Of a stretch of 20,782 nucleotides of DNA, positions 9,401-18,300 are shown piece by piece (within the stretch, counting starts at the first letter, position 1; the number at the start of each line of letters is the position of its first letter). The DNA comes from Parachlorella kessleri (lineage: Eukaryota > Chlorophyta > Trebouxiophyceae > Chlorellales > Chlorellaceae): the NCBI GenBank assembly GCA_001598975.1, contig BBXU01001495.1, forward strand, positions 1 to 20,782, given 5' to 3'. The notes below the pieces were generated by a model. That model made no database searches and was not told the DNA's origin. It worked only from the letters and a program-made list of their open reading frames with translations. The position numbers and the translations under genes were made by a program.

Positions 9401-10131
9401 TGGCTCAGTAGGGCTGTCTGGTATGACCGCCAAAGTCCTAGCTGCTGCCTCAAAATTGCTGCATTGTGTTGGGTCCTCCTCATCCTGGTCATCCACGTCG
9501 CCTGTCACTTGGGTGGGCTGTATGTGAGCACCGCTAGCAAGGCTCCCTCCTTCGGCTGCTGACACTGCTGCGACTTGTGCTGCGGCGGTGGCAGAGGCTC
9601 CAGCAAGTTCACCAGGCGGCGCTGCTAGTGCATGGGGTTGGGGGAATTGCAGCTGAGAGGGCTCAGAGAAGCACCCTGCAGAGCGGCAAGCGAGCTTAAG
9701 GGCTGGGTAGCCAACAGTTCTGAGAAAATTGGGCAACGCCTGCCGCAGGGGATTCCCCTGCAATCCCTGACCTGAAGTACAATCGCAGCTTGAGGAAGGC
9801 GCACCTGCAGCCATCGGGAGTAGCTGGGAGTCTCCCTTGAAAGCCTCCAGCAGGAGAGCTCCTAGCGGTGGCAGTGGCTCTCCTGCACGTGCAGTGTGTG
9901 TGTTGTGCCCTGTTCTTGGTTTGAAAGGGGCTCGTTCTAGCTTACTTAAGGCCCCCACGCGGTAATATGTACACCAGCTGTAGCCCCGTACACCTTGCAC
10001 CCTAGTATGAAGATCCTACCTAGCTGGACCTTGCACTCCTCCTCGCCCGAAGGAACAGCGCTCCATGAGCCACCTCGCTTGTGCAACTCCACCACTTGCA
10101 GCTTTACCACGTGCTCTGCCAATCCAGCCAT
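411..10131 (-). CDS. BRCA2: BRCA2 homologue (RAD51 loader), multi-exon, 3' part not seen
   Basis: Homologous-recombination mediator that binds RAD51 through BRC repeats and ssDNA through a helical/OB/Tower region; nuclear. Proposed exons in transcript order: 10131-10020, 9909-9190, 9015-8692, 8160-6235, 5969-4833, 4606-4405, 4154-4040, 3786-3178, 2965-2760, 2525-2378, 2073-1986, 1826-1718, 1581-1468, 1217-1109, 891 (or 885)-786, 508-411. All junctions keep phase and give about 2040 residues. The order is: disordered Ala/Gln-rich N-terminus, BRC repeats near residues 670, 1123, 1230 and 1367, a basic RKKGRR segment near 1495, helical domain 1716-1833, OB1 from 1834, Tower from about 1960. The helical domain reads WVKNHFRWVVWKLARLEL and OB1 has LELTDGWYWVLAACDDPLA, both diagnostic. 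Two introns use GC donors. OB2/OB3 are absent from the window. The first exon, the 9909 acceptor and the last donor are the least certain points. The start is the ATG at 10131. Confidence 0.9.
673..688. repeat. Poly-C tract
   Basis: Homopolymer of about 14 C in the BRCA2 intron 509-785. Similar runs occur at about 14668-14684 and near the right end of the window (20770-20778). Length is probably variable and prone to sequencing slippage. Confidence 0.7.
892..1108 (-). other. BRCA2: GC-AG intron in BRCA2 Tower helix
   Basis: The donor AGCAAG|gcaagc lies after ...RADDDISK. The acceptor is ttgag|ATGCAG, or six bases further on, gatgcag|ATG; both keep phase. The joined helix aligns without gap to human BRCA2 in this region, so the exon end is well placed even though the donor is non-canonical. 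Confidence 0.7.
1468..2073 (-). other. BRCA2: BRCA2 OB1 fold (three exons)
   Basis: Exons 2073-1986, 1826-1718 and 1581-1468 spell LELTDGWYWVLAACDDPLAL, then GDKLRICGAEL, SAFLKLSCNG, KLGWQK and HHEGGLIPRTLLVVHR. The order and spacing match human OB1 (ELTDGWY, GQKI.HGAEL, ANSTR..W..KLGF, SDGG). The 1826 exon is reached through a GC-AG intron. The short segment between SCNG and KLGW has the same length as in human BRCA2, which fixes the acceptor at 1582. Confidence 0.92.
1827..1985 (-). other. BRCA2: GC-AG intron within BRCA2 OB1
   Basis: The donor reads CCCAG|gcaagg and the acceptor cttcttttgcag|GCGAC. Splicing yields ISPGDKLRICGAEL, the exact continuity seen in BRCA2 OB1. No GT donor nearby preserves this. 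CAG|GCAAG is the classic strong context of U2-type GC donors. Confidence 0.85.
2378..2965 (-). other. BRCA2: BRCA2 helical domain (two exons)
   Basis: Exons 2965-2760 and 2525-2378 join at AG|G to read ELKARYEREFNRGQAAPLKR across the intron. The first half has ANPSYASQAWVKNHFRW followed by VVWKLARLEL. The second half ends in LMVLLVASVR. These are the core helices of the BRCA2 helical domain, which in known BRCA2 binds DSS1 and packs against OB1. The wording is closer to plant BRCA2 (RYERE...KRIL..DA) than to the human protein (RYDTEIDRS). Confidence 0.93.
4867..4953 (-). other. BRCA2: BRC repeat 4, diverged (FQTG in place of FxxA)
   Basis: It encodes PFQTGQGGSLHVNAAKVKAL and then TTTLFGE. 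The spacing and LFGE module fit a BRC repeat. The FxxA motif reads FQTG, so the alanine that buries in the RAD51 ATPase-domain pocket in known BRC-RAD51 complexes is replaced by glycine. It ends close to the exon's donor at 4833. Confidence 0.78.
5269..5364 (-). other. BRCA2: BRC repeat 3 (RAD51-binding)
   Basis: It encodes LPLVFKTAGGGAFKEFSASK and then LARLKAQLFGEE. FKTA and LFGE modules are both present, with a GGG in place of the usual SGK turn. It lies in the same exon as repeats 2 and 4. Confidence 0.87.
5593..5682 (-). other. BRCA2: BRC repeat 2 (RAD51-binding)
   Basis: It encodes ELLFTNANGKALVMPSSA and then KLKAMMSLFGEV. The FxxA module is FTNA, followed by the typical NGK turn (SGK in most BRC repeats), a Ser-start helix and an LFGE module. 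This is the most canonical copy in the window. Confidence 0.88.
6235..8160 (-). other. BRCA2: Large Gln/Ala-rich BRCA2 exon (1926 nt)
   Basis: The longest exon encodes about 642 residues, mostly low complexity, with poly-Gln runs from CAG tracts (minus strand) near 6320-6350, 6930-6950 and 7490-7520. It contains the first BRC repeat. The acceptor (cccttccag) at 8161 and the donor CCCA|gtgagta at 6235 both keep phase with their neighbours. The plus-strand open frames over this segment are Leu/Cys-rich antisense shadows of the CAG repeats. Confidence 0.8.
7214..7306 (-). other. BRCA2: BRC repeat 1 (RAD51-binding)
   Basis: It encodes LFVTAGGASLGGSVAARQ followed by RAAALFADL. It matches the BRC consensus F-x-T-A-x-G ... 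LF-x-D/E. Both RAD51-contact modules, the FxxA-type FVTA and the LFDE-type LFAD, are intact. It lies about 420 residues before the second repeat and is separated from it by Gln-rich sequence. Confidence 0.8.
8161..8691 (-). other. BRCA2: Largest BRCA2 intron (531 bp), no other feature seen
   Basis: The donor GCAG|gtagga at 8691 and acceptor ccgccccttccag at 8161 keep phase 1. Open frames inside it (for example a 116-codon one over 8103-8453) show no recognisable domain and are not needed for continuity. I found no RNA gene or repeat in it. Confidence 0.5.
10020..10131 (-). other. BRCA2: Proposed first coding exon of BRCA2
   Basis: The ATG at 10131 opens a 37-codon stretch beginning MAGLAEHVVKLQVVELHK. 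It ends at a CTAG|gtagga donor in phase 1. It joins in phase to an acceptor at 9909 (aagaacag) in the long open frame of exon 2; an alternative in-phase acceptor lies about 24 nt upstream (ctag). The downstream open frame (to 10000) has no ATG near its beginning, which is why an upstream start exon is needed. N-terminal BRCA2 sequence is poorly conserved, so homology cannot confirm this exon. Confidence 0.5.
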
Positions 10132-10388
10132 CGCGCTTTACACAAGTGATCAGGCAGGCATGCGGCCAGCGTTGGACGACGAAGAAACAGAGTCATTGCT
10201 GCATTCCTGGAGAGCCATTAGTTCTAGTTTTGAGCTATTTGCCATTTAGCAGCTTTTACCCCCACAAACCATGCCGTGCTGCTTGTGCTGAGATTGGTTT
10301 GAAGGCGCTCCAGGCTGCCGATAAAAGCCACTGTGCAGCCAACAGCTGCCACTTTCAACTCTGATCAAACTTCAGAGGATAGCTCACC
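10132..10388. promoter_or_regulatory. Putative bidirectional promoter between BRCA2 and the acidic-protein gene
   Basis: Only 257 bp separate the proposed BRCA2 ATG (10131, minus) from the ATG at 10389 (plus). A TATA-like GATAAAAG lies at 10319-10326, about 65 bp before the plus-strand ATG. An AT-richer patch lies around 10220-10255. The plus ATG has a favourable ACCATGT context and the minus one CGCGATGG. Both 5'UTRs and the control elements for both genes must fit in this space, unless upstream non-coding exons overlap. Confidence 0.6.
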
Positions 10389-13300
10389 ATGTTCAGCGAA
10401 GGCAGAGTTACTCGGTCCCGGGCCAGGACGCTGGAGTCCCAGGGCCAGACGCGTGAGTGGGCACGCCAGCTCGCCTTGCTGCCTCCCATCTGCCACGCCT
10501 TGTTAACCCCTGCTGATGACTCCCTTCAGTGCTTCGTCTCCCACCACCCCGCATGCCACATTCCTGACGCCCGCATTGGGCGCTCCTCTCCTTGGCTTTG
10601 AGCCTTTGCCTTTCTCCATGTCACTCCTGCAGCTCTGTATGCGGTGCCGGAGGGCAAAACCCCAGGCACCAGGGGCAGGGGCCGCAAGGCTGTTACAGAG
10701 GCCCCCACCCCGCGCGCTGCCCTGTTTGACATGACCAACAGTGCTGGCGAGGAGGTGGGTCAGCAGCACGCCGGTATGCCCTTGCGGTGGCTGGCGCGCC
10801 TTATACTTGTTATGACATCCCACCAACTTCTCAAAAAGCTCTTGCCTGTGTTTGCTTTGGCGAAATTGAAAGGTTTGAACTTTTCTGCAGGCGCCTACAT
10901 CGCTAAACGAGCTCCCTGCCGTGGATGAGACCCAGCCAGTGGACTTTGAGCAGCCGGATGCCGTGGCAGAGGTGCGTCACCTAGAGGTGCTAAAGCCTGC
11001 TATTGACTTGGGGGTGGCCAGGCAAACAACCTTCCCAATTTTGAATGGGAGTGTTACCACAGGGCAATGGGAGTTGCGTACACACCATGGTGTGCATCCG
11101 TAAGACAAGCGCTCCTCACATGTACACCGGAGCTGGAAAGTATATTGGCGATTGCATGTATCGCCACCTTACGTGTTCAGGAAACTGCTATCGCTAGTGC
11201 CCTGGAGGCGACTGTGGAGGCCTCTGTCGAAGAGGAGGAAGTGACTGAGCAGGGTGGTGCACCACAGCCAGAAGCCGTTATTGAGGATGAGGAGGAGGAG
11301 GAGCAGCAGCAGCAGGAGCTTCCTGTGCAGGATGCGATACCTTTCCCGGCTGAAGAGGACGTCCTGGCGTCTGATGTGGAGGTAGCAGCCTCTGGACAGG
11401 TGCGGTACCTGGCAGCATGTTGCTCATGATGAGTGTAATAATAGCGCGGCGGCAGCAACCATGATGCTGGCTGATTGTGATGATGCTTTACGACATGGTA
11501 GGGCAGCTTCTTCCAATGCCGCCCTCACGCGAGGGTCACATGGGTGTACTTGGTCCTGGCTTCTGAAGTGCACACTGGCCAGGCTTCCACAAGACGCAGT
11601 CACACGTCTAATGCCAAGACGAAGCCTAACGTGTCTTGCAGGAGGTGGAGGAGGAGGAGCCTATGCTGTCGGAAGAGGAGAGCGTGGAGGCCTCCCCTGC
11701 ACCAGCTGCTGACACTGACGAGCCGCCAGCAACGCCACCGCCTGCAGCCCTGCCCTCACCTGCCGCTGCCTACAATCAGACCATTGCTCCTACCCCCACT
11801 GGCCTGGGTCTGTCTTCGTTTGCACCTCTCAGCCCCATCGGCGGCCCCATCTGCCTGAGTGCCAACACCCCGACAGTCACGCCCATGCATGGCATGCCTG
11901 CTGCGAGCGGCCACAAGTCCAAGGTGTATGACACGCTGCAGGCCGCAGCCCAGGTGGGTGAAGGTCCCGTGAGCCTTATGTACTGAGCGGCAAAAGCTAG
12001 CTGTCAGCTTCCAGCACTGCGTGGGTTGCAGGGTTATAGAGGAATTTCTGCTGGCACCAGTGCCGCTGCGCCTGAGGCGCAATAAAGGGAGGTGTGAGCG
12101 GGCATTGCATGTTCTGGGAATGCCCTACATCTCTGCGCCTACATTATTCTCGCGCATGACAGGATGGGGTGCATATACTGTACGAGACCCGAGCTTACTT
12201 GCCGCCTACCTCCAGGCCATCGCCCATCGCCAGGAGTCTCTGGAGGAGCCAGAGCAGCAGGACGAGCAGCTGCCCTCCTTCCCCAGCGGCTTTGGGTCGC
12301 CGGTCAAGTACAGCGAGTCACCTGCCATGAGCGTCTCCATCGCTGGGGCCATCTCCGAGCGCAGCGGCATGGAGGGCGTGGAAGAGGAGGGTGAGGAAGA
12401 GGGCGAGGAGGAGGTGTGCTCTGCCGGCCCAGCAGGTGAGCAGGGGCTTCACCCTGGTGTTGCTGGCTGCGGCGCACTGTTACGACATCCTCAGGCTGGG
12501 ACCGTCAACTTGCCGGTCTCCTTTGCCTCCATCGGTTCCCGCAGCGTTAACCCAACATCTGGCAGCTGTGCAGTCTAGTGTACTGTGCTGCATCACACCA
12601 TGCTACCATGCCCCGCGCGGACTATAATTTTTGAGCTGATGGTGTCTACTACCTGCTGCAGCTGCCAGCAATGGCGCCCCTAGTCCTGGCTTGAACTTCA
12701 TGCCTGTGGAGGCCCCTGTTCTGGCGGCCCCACCGTCTGCTGCTGAGGCCCCAGCCTCGCCTCTAGACATCTCTGAGGTTAGTGTGTTTCTATACGTTTG
12801 GTCACAAACTCCAGTAGCCTCCTTATGGGAAAGTTGTTGGTCTGGGAGAATGCACTGGGCTGGTCCAGTGCATGCAGCACATTGTAGGTTGTGGTGCTAT
12901 GTTAGCCAGGCATGCACCGCTTGCCCTCGTTTCGGACTGCCTTGTGGACCAATTCAAACATTTTAGGACATGCAGGAGCTTGATGAGCAGCTGATTGCTG
13001 CTTCCCCTGAGACAGCAGACGCAGCAGCAGTTGTGAAGCCCAAGCTGTCAAGCAAGGTCGTGGTGCCCAGCCCCTATGACCCCAGGTGGGAAAGGCTACA
13101 AAACCCTCCTATATATACTTCTGCTGCTCGCCCACTTCGAGGTTCTTCTCAGGAATACTTTTTCATTTTGAGAATTACCTCTTGTCCTTGAGGCCACCAG
13201 CATGCAGAGCAGGCAGCGGGCATGGGTGTGTAGTTGGAGAGATAGGGCCAGCCAGCATGGGAAATGAAGTGGTTGTGACAGTTACCATGTTGAAAAGAGA

Positions 13301-14385
13301 CAACTTCGGCGTTGGTGGCCTACATCTTTTTAGCTACCAACACAGATGTGACATGCAGTGATATGGTGTCCAGCAATGTTGCGCTGCAGGTCGCTGCGCC
13401 AGCTGAAGAAGGAGATCAAGCTGAAGCTGGCTGAAAGGGAGGCGACTGCCTCAGCTGCCAACAGCGATGCAGAGGAGGAGGAGGAGCACGAGGCTGAGGA
13501 GGAGTATCGTGAGGAGGAAGTGGAACGCTTCGAGGTAGCCAACGGGGTTAAGAAGTACACCTACGCAGAGAAGGTGGGTCGTGGGTGGACCAAACTCAGG
13601 GTCAGATGTGAACAGCCTGATGAAATTGGATGTTTGCCTAGGTCCACCAGTCCAGGCAGCATGGCTCCTAAACTAATAACAGGGTTGCTATGCTGACTGC
13701 CCATCTGGGAGTGGAATCCGGTCCAGGGTCTCTCCCTATGGTCTTGCCCTTGCCCACCTGTACATGCCTTCCAACAACCCCCCCTCCGCCTCTCCACCCT
13801 ACCCTCCTCTTGGTGTTCTTTGCAGGGCGGCGACGAGCTGCTAGATGCCATGGGAGCGCTGACCATTGCCTCCCCCGAGATGGCTCTGCTGGGACCCTAT
13901 GAGCTGCGCGGCATGCCCAGGCCCCAGGGCCAGCACGTCAGGCAAGTGCTGGGGGTCGCTGAGACCCCTCACTGTACACTCTGATGTCATGGGCAACGCT
14001 GGTGTGCCTAGACTGTGTTTAGGGGCTCTGATATGCAATGCGCACCGCTCTGAGCGGTTTCGACAAACTGGAAGCTGGCTTTTGCATCCTCGATCTTGCC
14101 AGCAGTGGCAGAGCCAATCAATGCTCTTGTTCACCTCTGCAAGTTGGGCCCTCCATTGGCTCACGCCCAGCTGGCTTGTTGTTCTTGAGTATCAATGCAC
14201 AATGCAAGCCTGCTCCCAGCCTTCCGTATGGGCATCCTTGTGCAGTGCTGTGAGTGTAGCTGGATTCCCAATGCAGGTTCAATGATGACGGCAGTGAGTA
14301 TGTCAGCCCCCGCCTGAAGACCATGCTCCGCGGCATGCCTACCCCCCACGGCAAGCACATGTTCTTTGACGAGGATGATGAGTAA
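10389..14385 (+). CDS. Acidic 553-aa protein with C-terminal GMP-P-G-H repeats, unrecognised
   Basis: Exons: 10389-10452, 10633-10754, 10891-10971, 11181-11399, 11642-11953, 12216-12435, 12662-12777, 12967-13085, 13390-13573, 13826-13941, 14277-14385 (TAA). All phases agree and give 553 residues. The N-terminus is basic (VTRSRARTLES, TPGTRGRGRKAV), followed by RAALFDMTN. The middle is long and Glu/Ala/Pro-rich with runs of five to six acidic residues (residues 100-350). A basic helix SLRQLKKEIKLKLAER lies near 419-434, then another acidic stretch. The C-terminus has LRGMPRPQGQHVRF (about 506) and LRGMPTPHGKHMFF (about 535), each followed by an acidic D/E cluster, and a weaker relative MHGMPAASGHK (about 244). 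There is no membrane segment. The last intron has a GC donor. I cannot assign a family. The layout suggests a disordered nuclear or chromatin-associated protein, which is inference. Confidence 0.78.
13942..14276 (+). other. GC-AG intron between the two GMP-P-G-H repeats
   Basis: The donor GTCAG|gcaagt is a perfect GC-donor context and the acceptor is cccaatgcag|GTTC. The join rebuilds HVRFNDDG with an arginine codon split 2/1. The repeat relationship with the second GMP motif (GKHMFFDEDDE) supports this reading. The intron is 335 bp; I see nothing else in it. Confidence 0.8.
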
Positions 14386-14667
14386 ACTTGTTAGGGTCAG
14401 CAGCTCCCGGCCAAGACGCTTGTTTGACTGAGACATTGCTGCATTCAGAGCAAAGCACCTCAGTGTGCGGTCAAGATGTACGGGCTAGATAGTGCAGGTG
14501 AGCAAGGTTTACGATAGGGAATGCCCTGCTGTAGGTAGGCAGCTTGTAGCGCAGGTTGTGCAAGCTTTGCAGGTGGGCCAGCTTAGGGTTCCAGGTTAAC
14601 AGTGGCTACCAGTTGGCTGTGTTTTCCTTAGGGTGTCCTTAGGTTGCGTAGGTAGAAGAACAGGAAC

Positions 14668-14700
14668 CCCCCCCCCCCCCCCCCAGCCGCACCCCCCTCC
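14668..14700. repeat. Poly-C tract and C-rich block
   Basis: A run of about 18 C followed by CCGCACCCCCCTCC. It lies downstream of the acidic-protein stop codon, probably in its 3'UTR or just beyond. Length is probably unstable. Confidence 0.7.
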
Positions 14701-14779
14701 TCAGTCCTCCCCCACTGTTCCTCAATCTCCAACCGTAGAGTTGAGCTTGCTTGCTTTGCATGTCCCGGTGCCGCCTCCG

Positions 14780-14797
14780 TGTCAGTTATTACTGACA
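14780..14797. repeat. Perfect 7-bp inverted repeat (TGTCAGT-TATT-ACTGACA)
   Basis: Two perfect 7-bp arms separated by TATT could form a small hairpin in the 3' flank of the plus-strand gene. No U-tract follows. It could equally be a symmetric protein-binding site or chance. Confidence 0.45.
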
Positions 14798-14939
14798 TAA
14801 GTTTAGGAGGAGTGTGCTGACAGTTTGTAGGAGTCGCAAGTATTAGTTCGTCAAGACTAGATGTTGTTTCGACAGTCGTTTGATATTAGCTTACCTGCCA
14901 CCTTTTCGAATTCTGCTGTGCAAGGTGGTCTTATACAAC

Positions 14940-14944
14940 TTACA
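14940..14944 (-). promoter_or_regulatory. TGTAA polyadenylation signal for the GT90 gene
   Basis: TGTAA on the minus strand, about 440 nt past the GT90 stop codon. It is the only exact copy on that strand that I noticed between the two convergent genes. The position fits a chlorophyte 3'UTR of several hundred bases. Confidence 0.45.
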
Positions 14945-15386
14945 CAACTGCAAAGTGCCAAAGTCACCAAGGCGCAGGTTACCACCTTCCTGCAAAGCTA
15001 AAAGGATGGAGTTGCTGCAGCCTCGCGAAGTATATGTCAAAATGTTTACGTTTTCCTGCTGTACGGTGCACATGCAAGCATATGATCAGCACAAAGGAGG
15101 TCAGGGACGACGTGCATCCCTTGGACACAATCTTAACACGCAGCATACAATACGCCCTTCTCTCGAGGCTGGCCTGAGGCAATTTCCTAGAAATCGCAGA
15201 CGCATCCCCAGCAGAGGGACTGGGCGGTAAAGCAAGTCCTTCAATGAAATAGACAGGGTACCAGCTGTCTGAGCTTAAGCTCTGCAATTATGATCAGAGA
15301 TACGCTACCTGAAACAGCGGACTAAAGCTCGGAGCTAGCAAGCATCCAAGCAAGAATAACCAACCACACCCGCTCCTGGCTGTGCA

Positions 15387-18300
15387 TCAAGTTGGCTGAC
15401 TTGGCGGGCAGCCAGGCTCCCAGCTTGCCAGCCAGGGATATTTCTCAGCGACATCATCTCTGTCCTCCGGGTGCGGAGAACCGAACATTTGCAGCAAACG
15501 AGGGCCTGCACATCACAACGGGCAGAAGAGGGGCATGGGCTTTGCAATGCTGGGTACGACATCCGTGTATGTAATAATGTCACATAGCGTGCAAACGTAG
15601 GCCTTGCAGTATGAATCCAGGCATCCTCTTGCCTGGCCAATCTAAGCTGGTAGGCACGATGCGAAACCCCACCTGAGTAGCAGACGGCTCCCTGGCTGGG
15701 CTTGGGCTGGAACTTTAGGAGCTTGCCATACTCTTGAAGGAGATCCCGCAGGTACAGCCTCACATCCTCGGCCCGTAGGTGTTCCCGCAAGAACTGCAAC
15801 AGGGCCGGAGGTTGCTGCCACCGGCTGAGACTAGAACCCTCTCCGGCACACAAGCAGTATCCCAGCACGGTTGCTGCTGTTTGTAAAGCACTGAAGTGAC
15901 ATCAACAGGTCCGACAACCTCTTATAGGATAGCTGCAAGGCAGCGCCAGTATGACTGCAAGAAAGCGAAAGGTACCAACGGTCCAAGGCAACAAGGCACG
16001 GTTAAAAAGAGGGCAGACAGGCGGTGGGCATCAAACCAGCAAACCGACTCTGATAACAGGACCGCCAAAGCGCAGCACGACCCATGAAATCAATAAAGGT
16101 GTGATTGCAAATAGCATGCAGCACAACCCATACCATCATGCCCATACACCACATACCTTCCTTCCTTCGTCAGCGATCTCCTGGGGCGTCATTGCAGACT
16201 CCCAGGGGTACTTGTTTTCGCCGTGTCTTCCGCTGCTGCCTACAATGCCATCACTGGCCCCGCTGCCTCCATCATTTGTCTGCAAGAATTGCCGTCTGCG
16301 CAGCGGCCCCAGTTCCTGCTCCCCACGCACCCGCTGCTCCTGTTGCTGCTGCCACCAGCCTGCCTCGACCCCTGCCACGCCCTTTAGAACATGCAGGTGC
16401 TGGGCATCCTGCAGGTGCTGCTGCTGCTGCGGTCGGACGTGACCTCTTCTATGCCTCCCCTCCCTCAAGACTGAAGCTCCTCTCCCTGCCCACATGCTGC
16501 TCGGCTCCTGCTCATACTGCCGCTCCTGCTGTTGCCGTCTTGCAGTTGAACCTCCCTCCTCCGCTGTCAGGTGCTCTGGTCCCAGCTGCTGCGTGTGCTC
16601 AAAGTAGGAGCCATCCAACTCAAGCAGCAACCGTCGCCTGCCCACTCCCATGCCCCTGCTGCTGCCTGCCGCACCCGCCTTCGTCCCAGGATGCTGCCCT
16701 GCAAGCAGCTGGTCCCCTTCTGGAACTGCACCCATCTCAGCTGACAGCTCCCGCATGGCTGATTTCAACTGCCCCTGCTGCTGAGAACTGGTGCTAGCAG
16801 GGAGGGTCACGCTGCTGTTGCTAGACTGCTGTTGATCTAGGAAGGCATTCATTGCATGGACCTGCATATTCGTGGTGGAGCAGCCATCCATCGAGCTTGA
16901 AGCAAGTGTGCCACAATAATAGGAAGCAGGCATGTGCATGGCCAAGCAAGCTGCGATGTTCGCCAAGCACCCTGAATCCACTGATGATCCAAGCATCCCA
17001 GCCCTGCAAAGCAGGCCGCAGCAAGCAACAACACCTTTCTACAATATCAAGAGCACTTCTTCAGCATGGCAACACCCAACCTCGCTGCAGCTCTCCCGCG
17101 ATGGCCACCTTGTCCAGGTCAGCACCCACCTTCTCTGCTACATCTAAGCACATGGCCAATTTGTCACCGGTTTTCAGTGCCACGTAGTGGCGGCCTGGCT
17201 CCAAGGCCCGAGTCCAAAACTCGTAGTACTGCAGGCATGCCAACAAGGGCAAGGTTATTGACAGTACAGTGAAGGTATTCCTAAAGAGCTCAAGCACATA
17301 TCACATACCAACATTGCCTCAACAACCATCCAGCACAGGGCTTTCTGACACGGTGTTGGGAGAGCCCGTCCCCATGTACTGCAACTTGGAGTGCCTGCCC
17401 ATCGGCCAGCACACTCAATTCTGACTCACATCCATGCTGGGCACCACCACCACCGAGCCGCAGGCCACCTTTTGCTTGAAGTTGGTGGACCAAGCATTGC
17501 TCTGCAAGTAGACCTGGTACCTGAACATGAACAAGCAAACCTACCTCTCAGCATCTGATTCACACACCACGCAAGGACGGGATGTCCTGCTGCTTACATT
17601 TGGGGGATCGACAAGTAAGACAGCTTGCACGACTGGGTAGGAAGGACAAGGTATATCCGCACAGATTGCAAGGGCACGCACCTGAATCTACAAACGCTGT
17701 CCAGGCTCTCAATGCCTTCCTCGTCCCACATATTGAAGAGCGCCACGGTTGCGGTGTCACCGCGTCCCTTGAACCACTCTGGGCACTCAGTAAAATTCCG
17801 TCTGCAGGACGACAAGGCAAGACGCGCAGGTAAAAGCTAGCAATTCTCAGAGGCACTCGTGTGCAATGCCCTGGTGCCGCTTTCTCAGACAGACACAAAG
17901 CAAGTTGTCACGAAGCTACTCACTGGCGAGCTGGTAGCTCACAAAAGGTGATCAAGCAGTATTCAATGTCTGGCCCAATGACAGGTCCAACAATAGGATG
18001 GAAACATTTCCCTCCCCCTGCTGCCATAACCACGTCAACCAACAAGCAGGCCAGTATTCAGGCAGTCCTCACCTCAGCACATCACGTATATGATGGTTGG
18101 TGCGGCCCCGCCACACCATGCGTGGCACCTTCTCTCGCACTGGCTGCGCCCACTTGCGGCTGAGGTGCTGCAGCTGCTCCTCCCAGCCATACACCCAGTG
18201 CCCCTGCATGAACTCCAGGGCCTTCACCTTGAAGCAAAAACCTGGACTAAAGCGACTAGAAATCTTATTTGCCTTTCAGCTGCATATCCGGATGCAGGAG

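Larger units (their letters stand above)
14386..15386. other. Convergent intergenic region and 3'UTRs
   Basis: About 1 kb separates the TAA of the acidic-protein gene from the stop of the GT90 gene on the other strand. It holds a poly-C/C-rich block (about 14668-14700), a short inverted repeat (14780-14797) and a minus-strand TGTAA (14940-14944). Open frames here are short, and none could be linked in phase to either gene. I saw no perfect TGTAA on the plus strand for the acidic-protein gene. Confidence 0.6.

Noticed and set aside
10300..10315. GGCGC-containing segment considered as an E2F-like site in the shared promoter
   Set aside because: The flanking TTTGAAGGCGC does not match the E2F consensus closely enough.
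14979..15287. 102-codon minus-strand open frame downstream of the GT90 stop
   Set aside because: It has no motif and no splice link in phase. It is better explained as 3'UTR.
16105..16797. 230-codon plus-strand open frame
   Set aside because: It is opposite the Gln-rich GT90 exon, with Cys/His/Pro-rich content typical of antisense CTG repeats, and has no domain.
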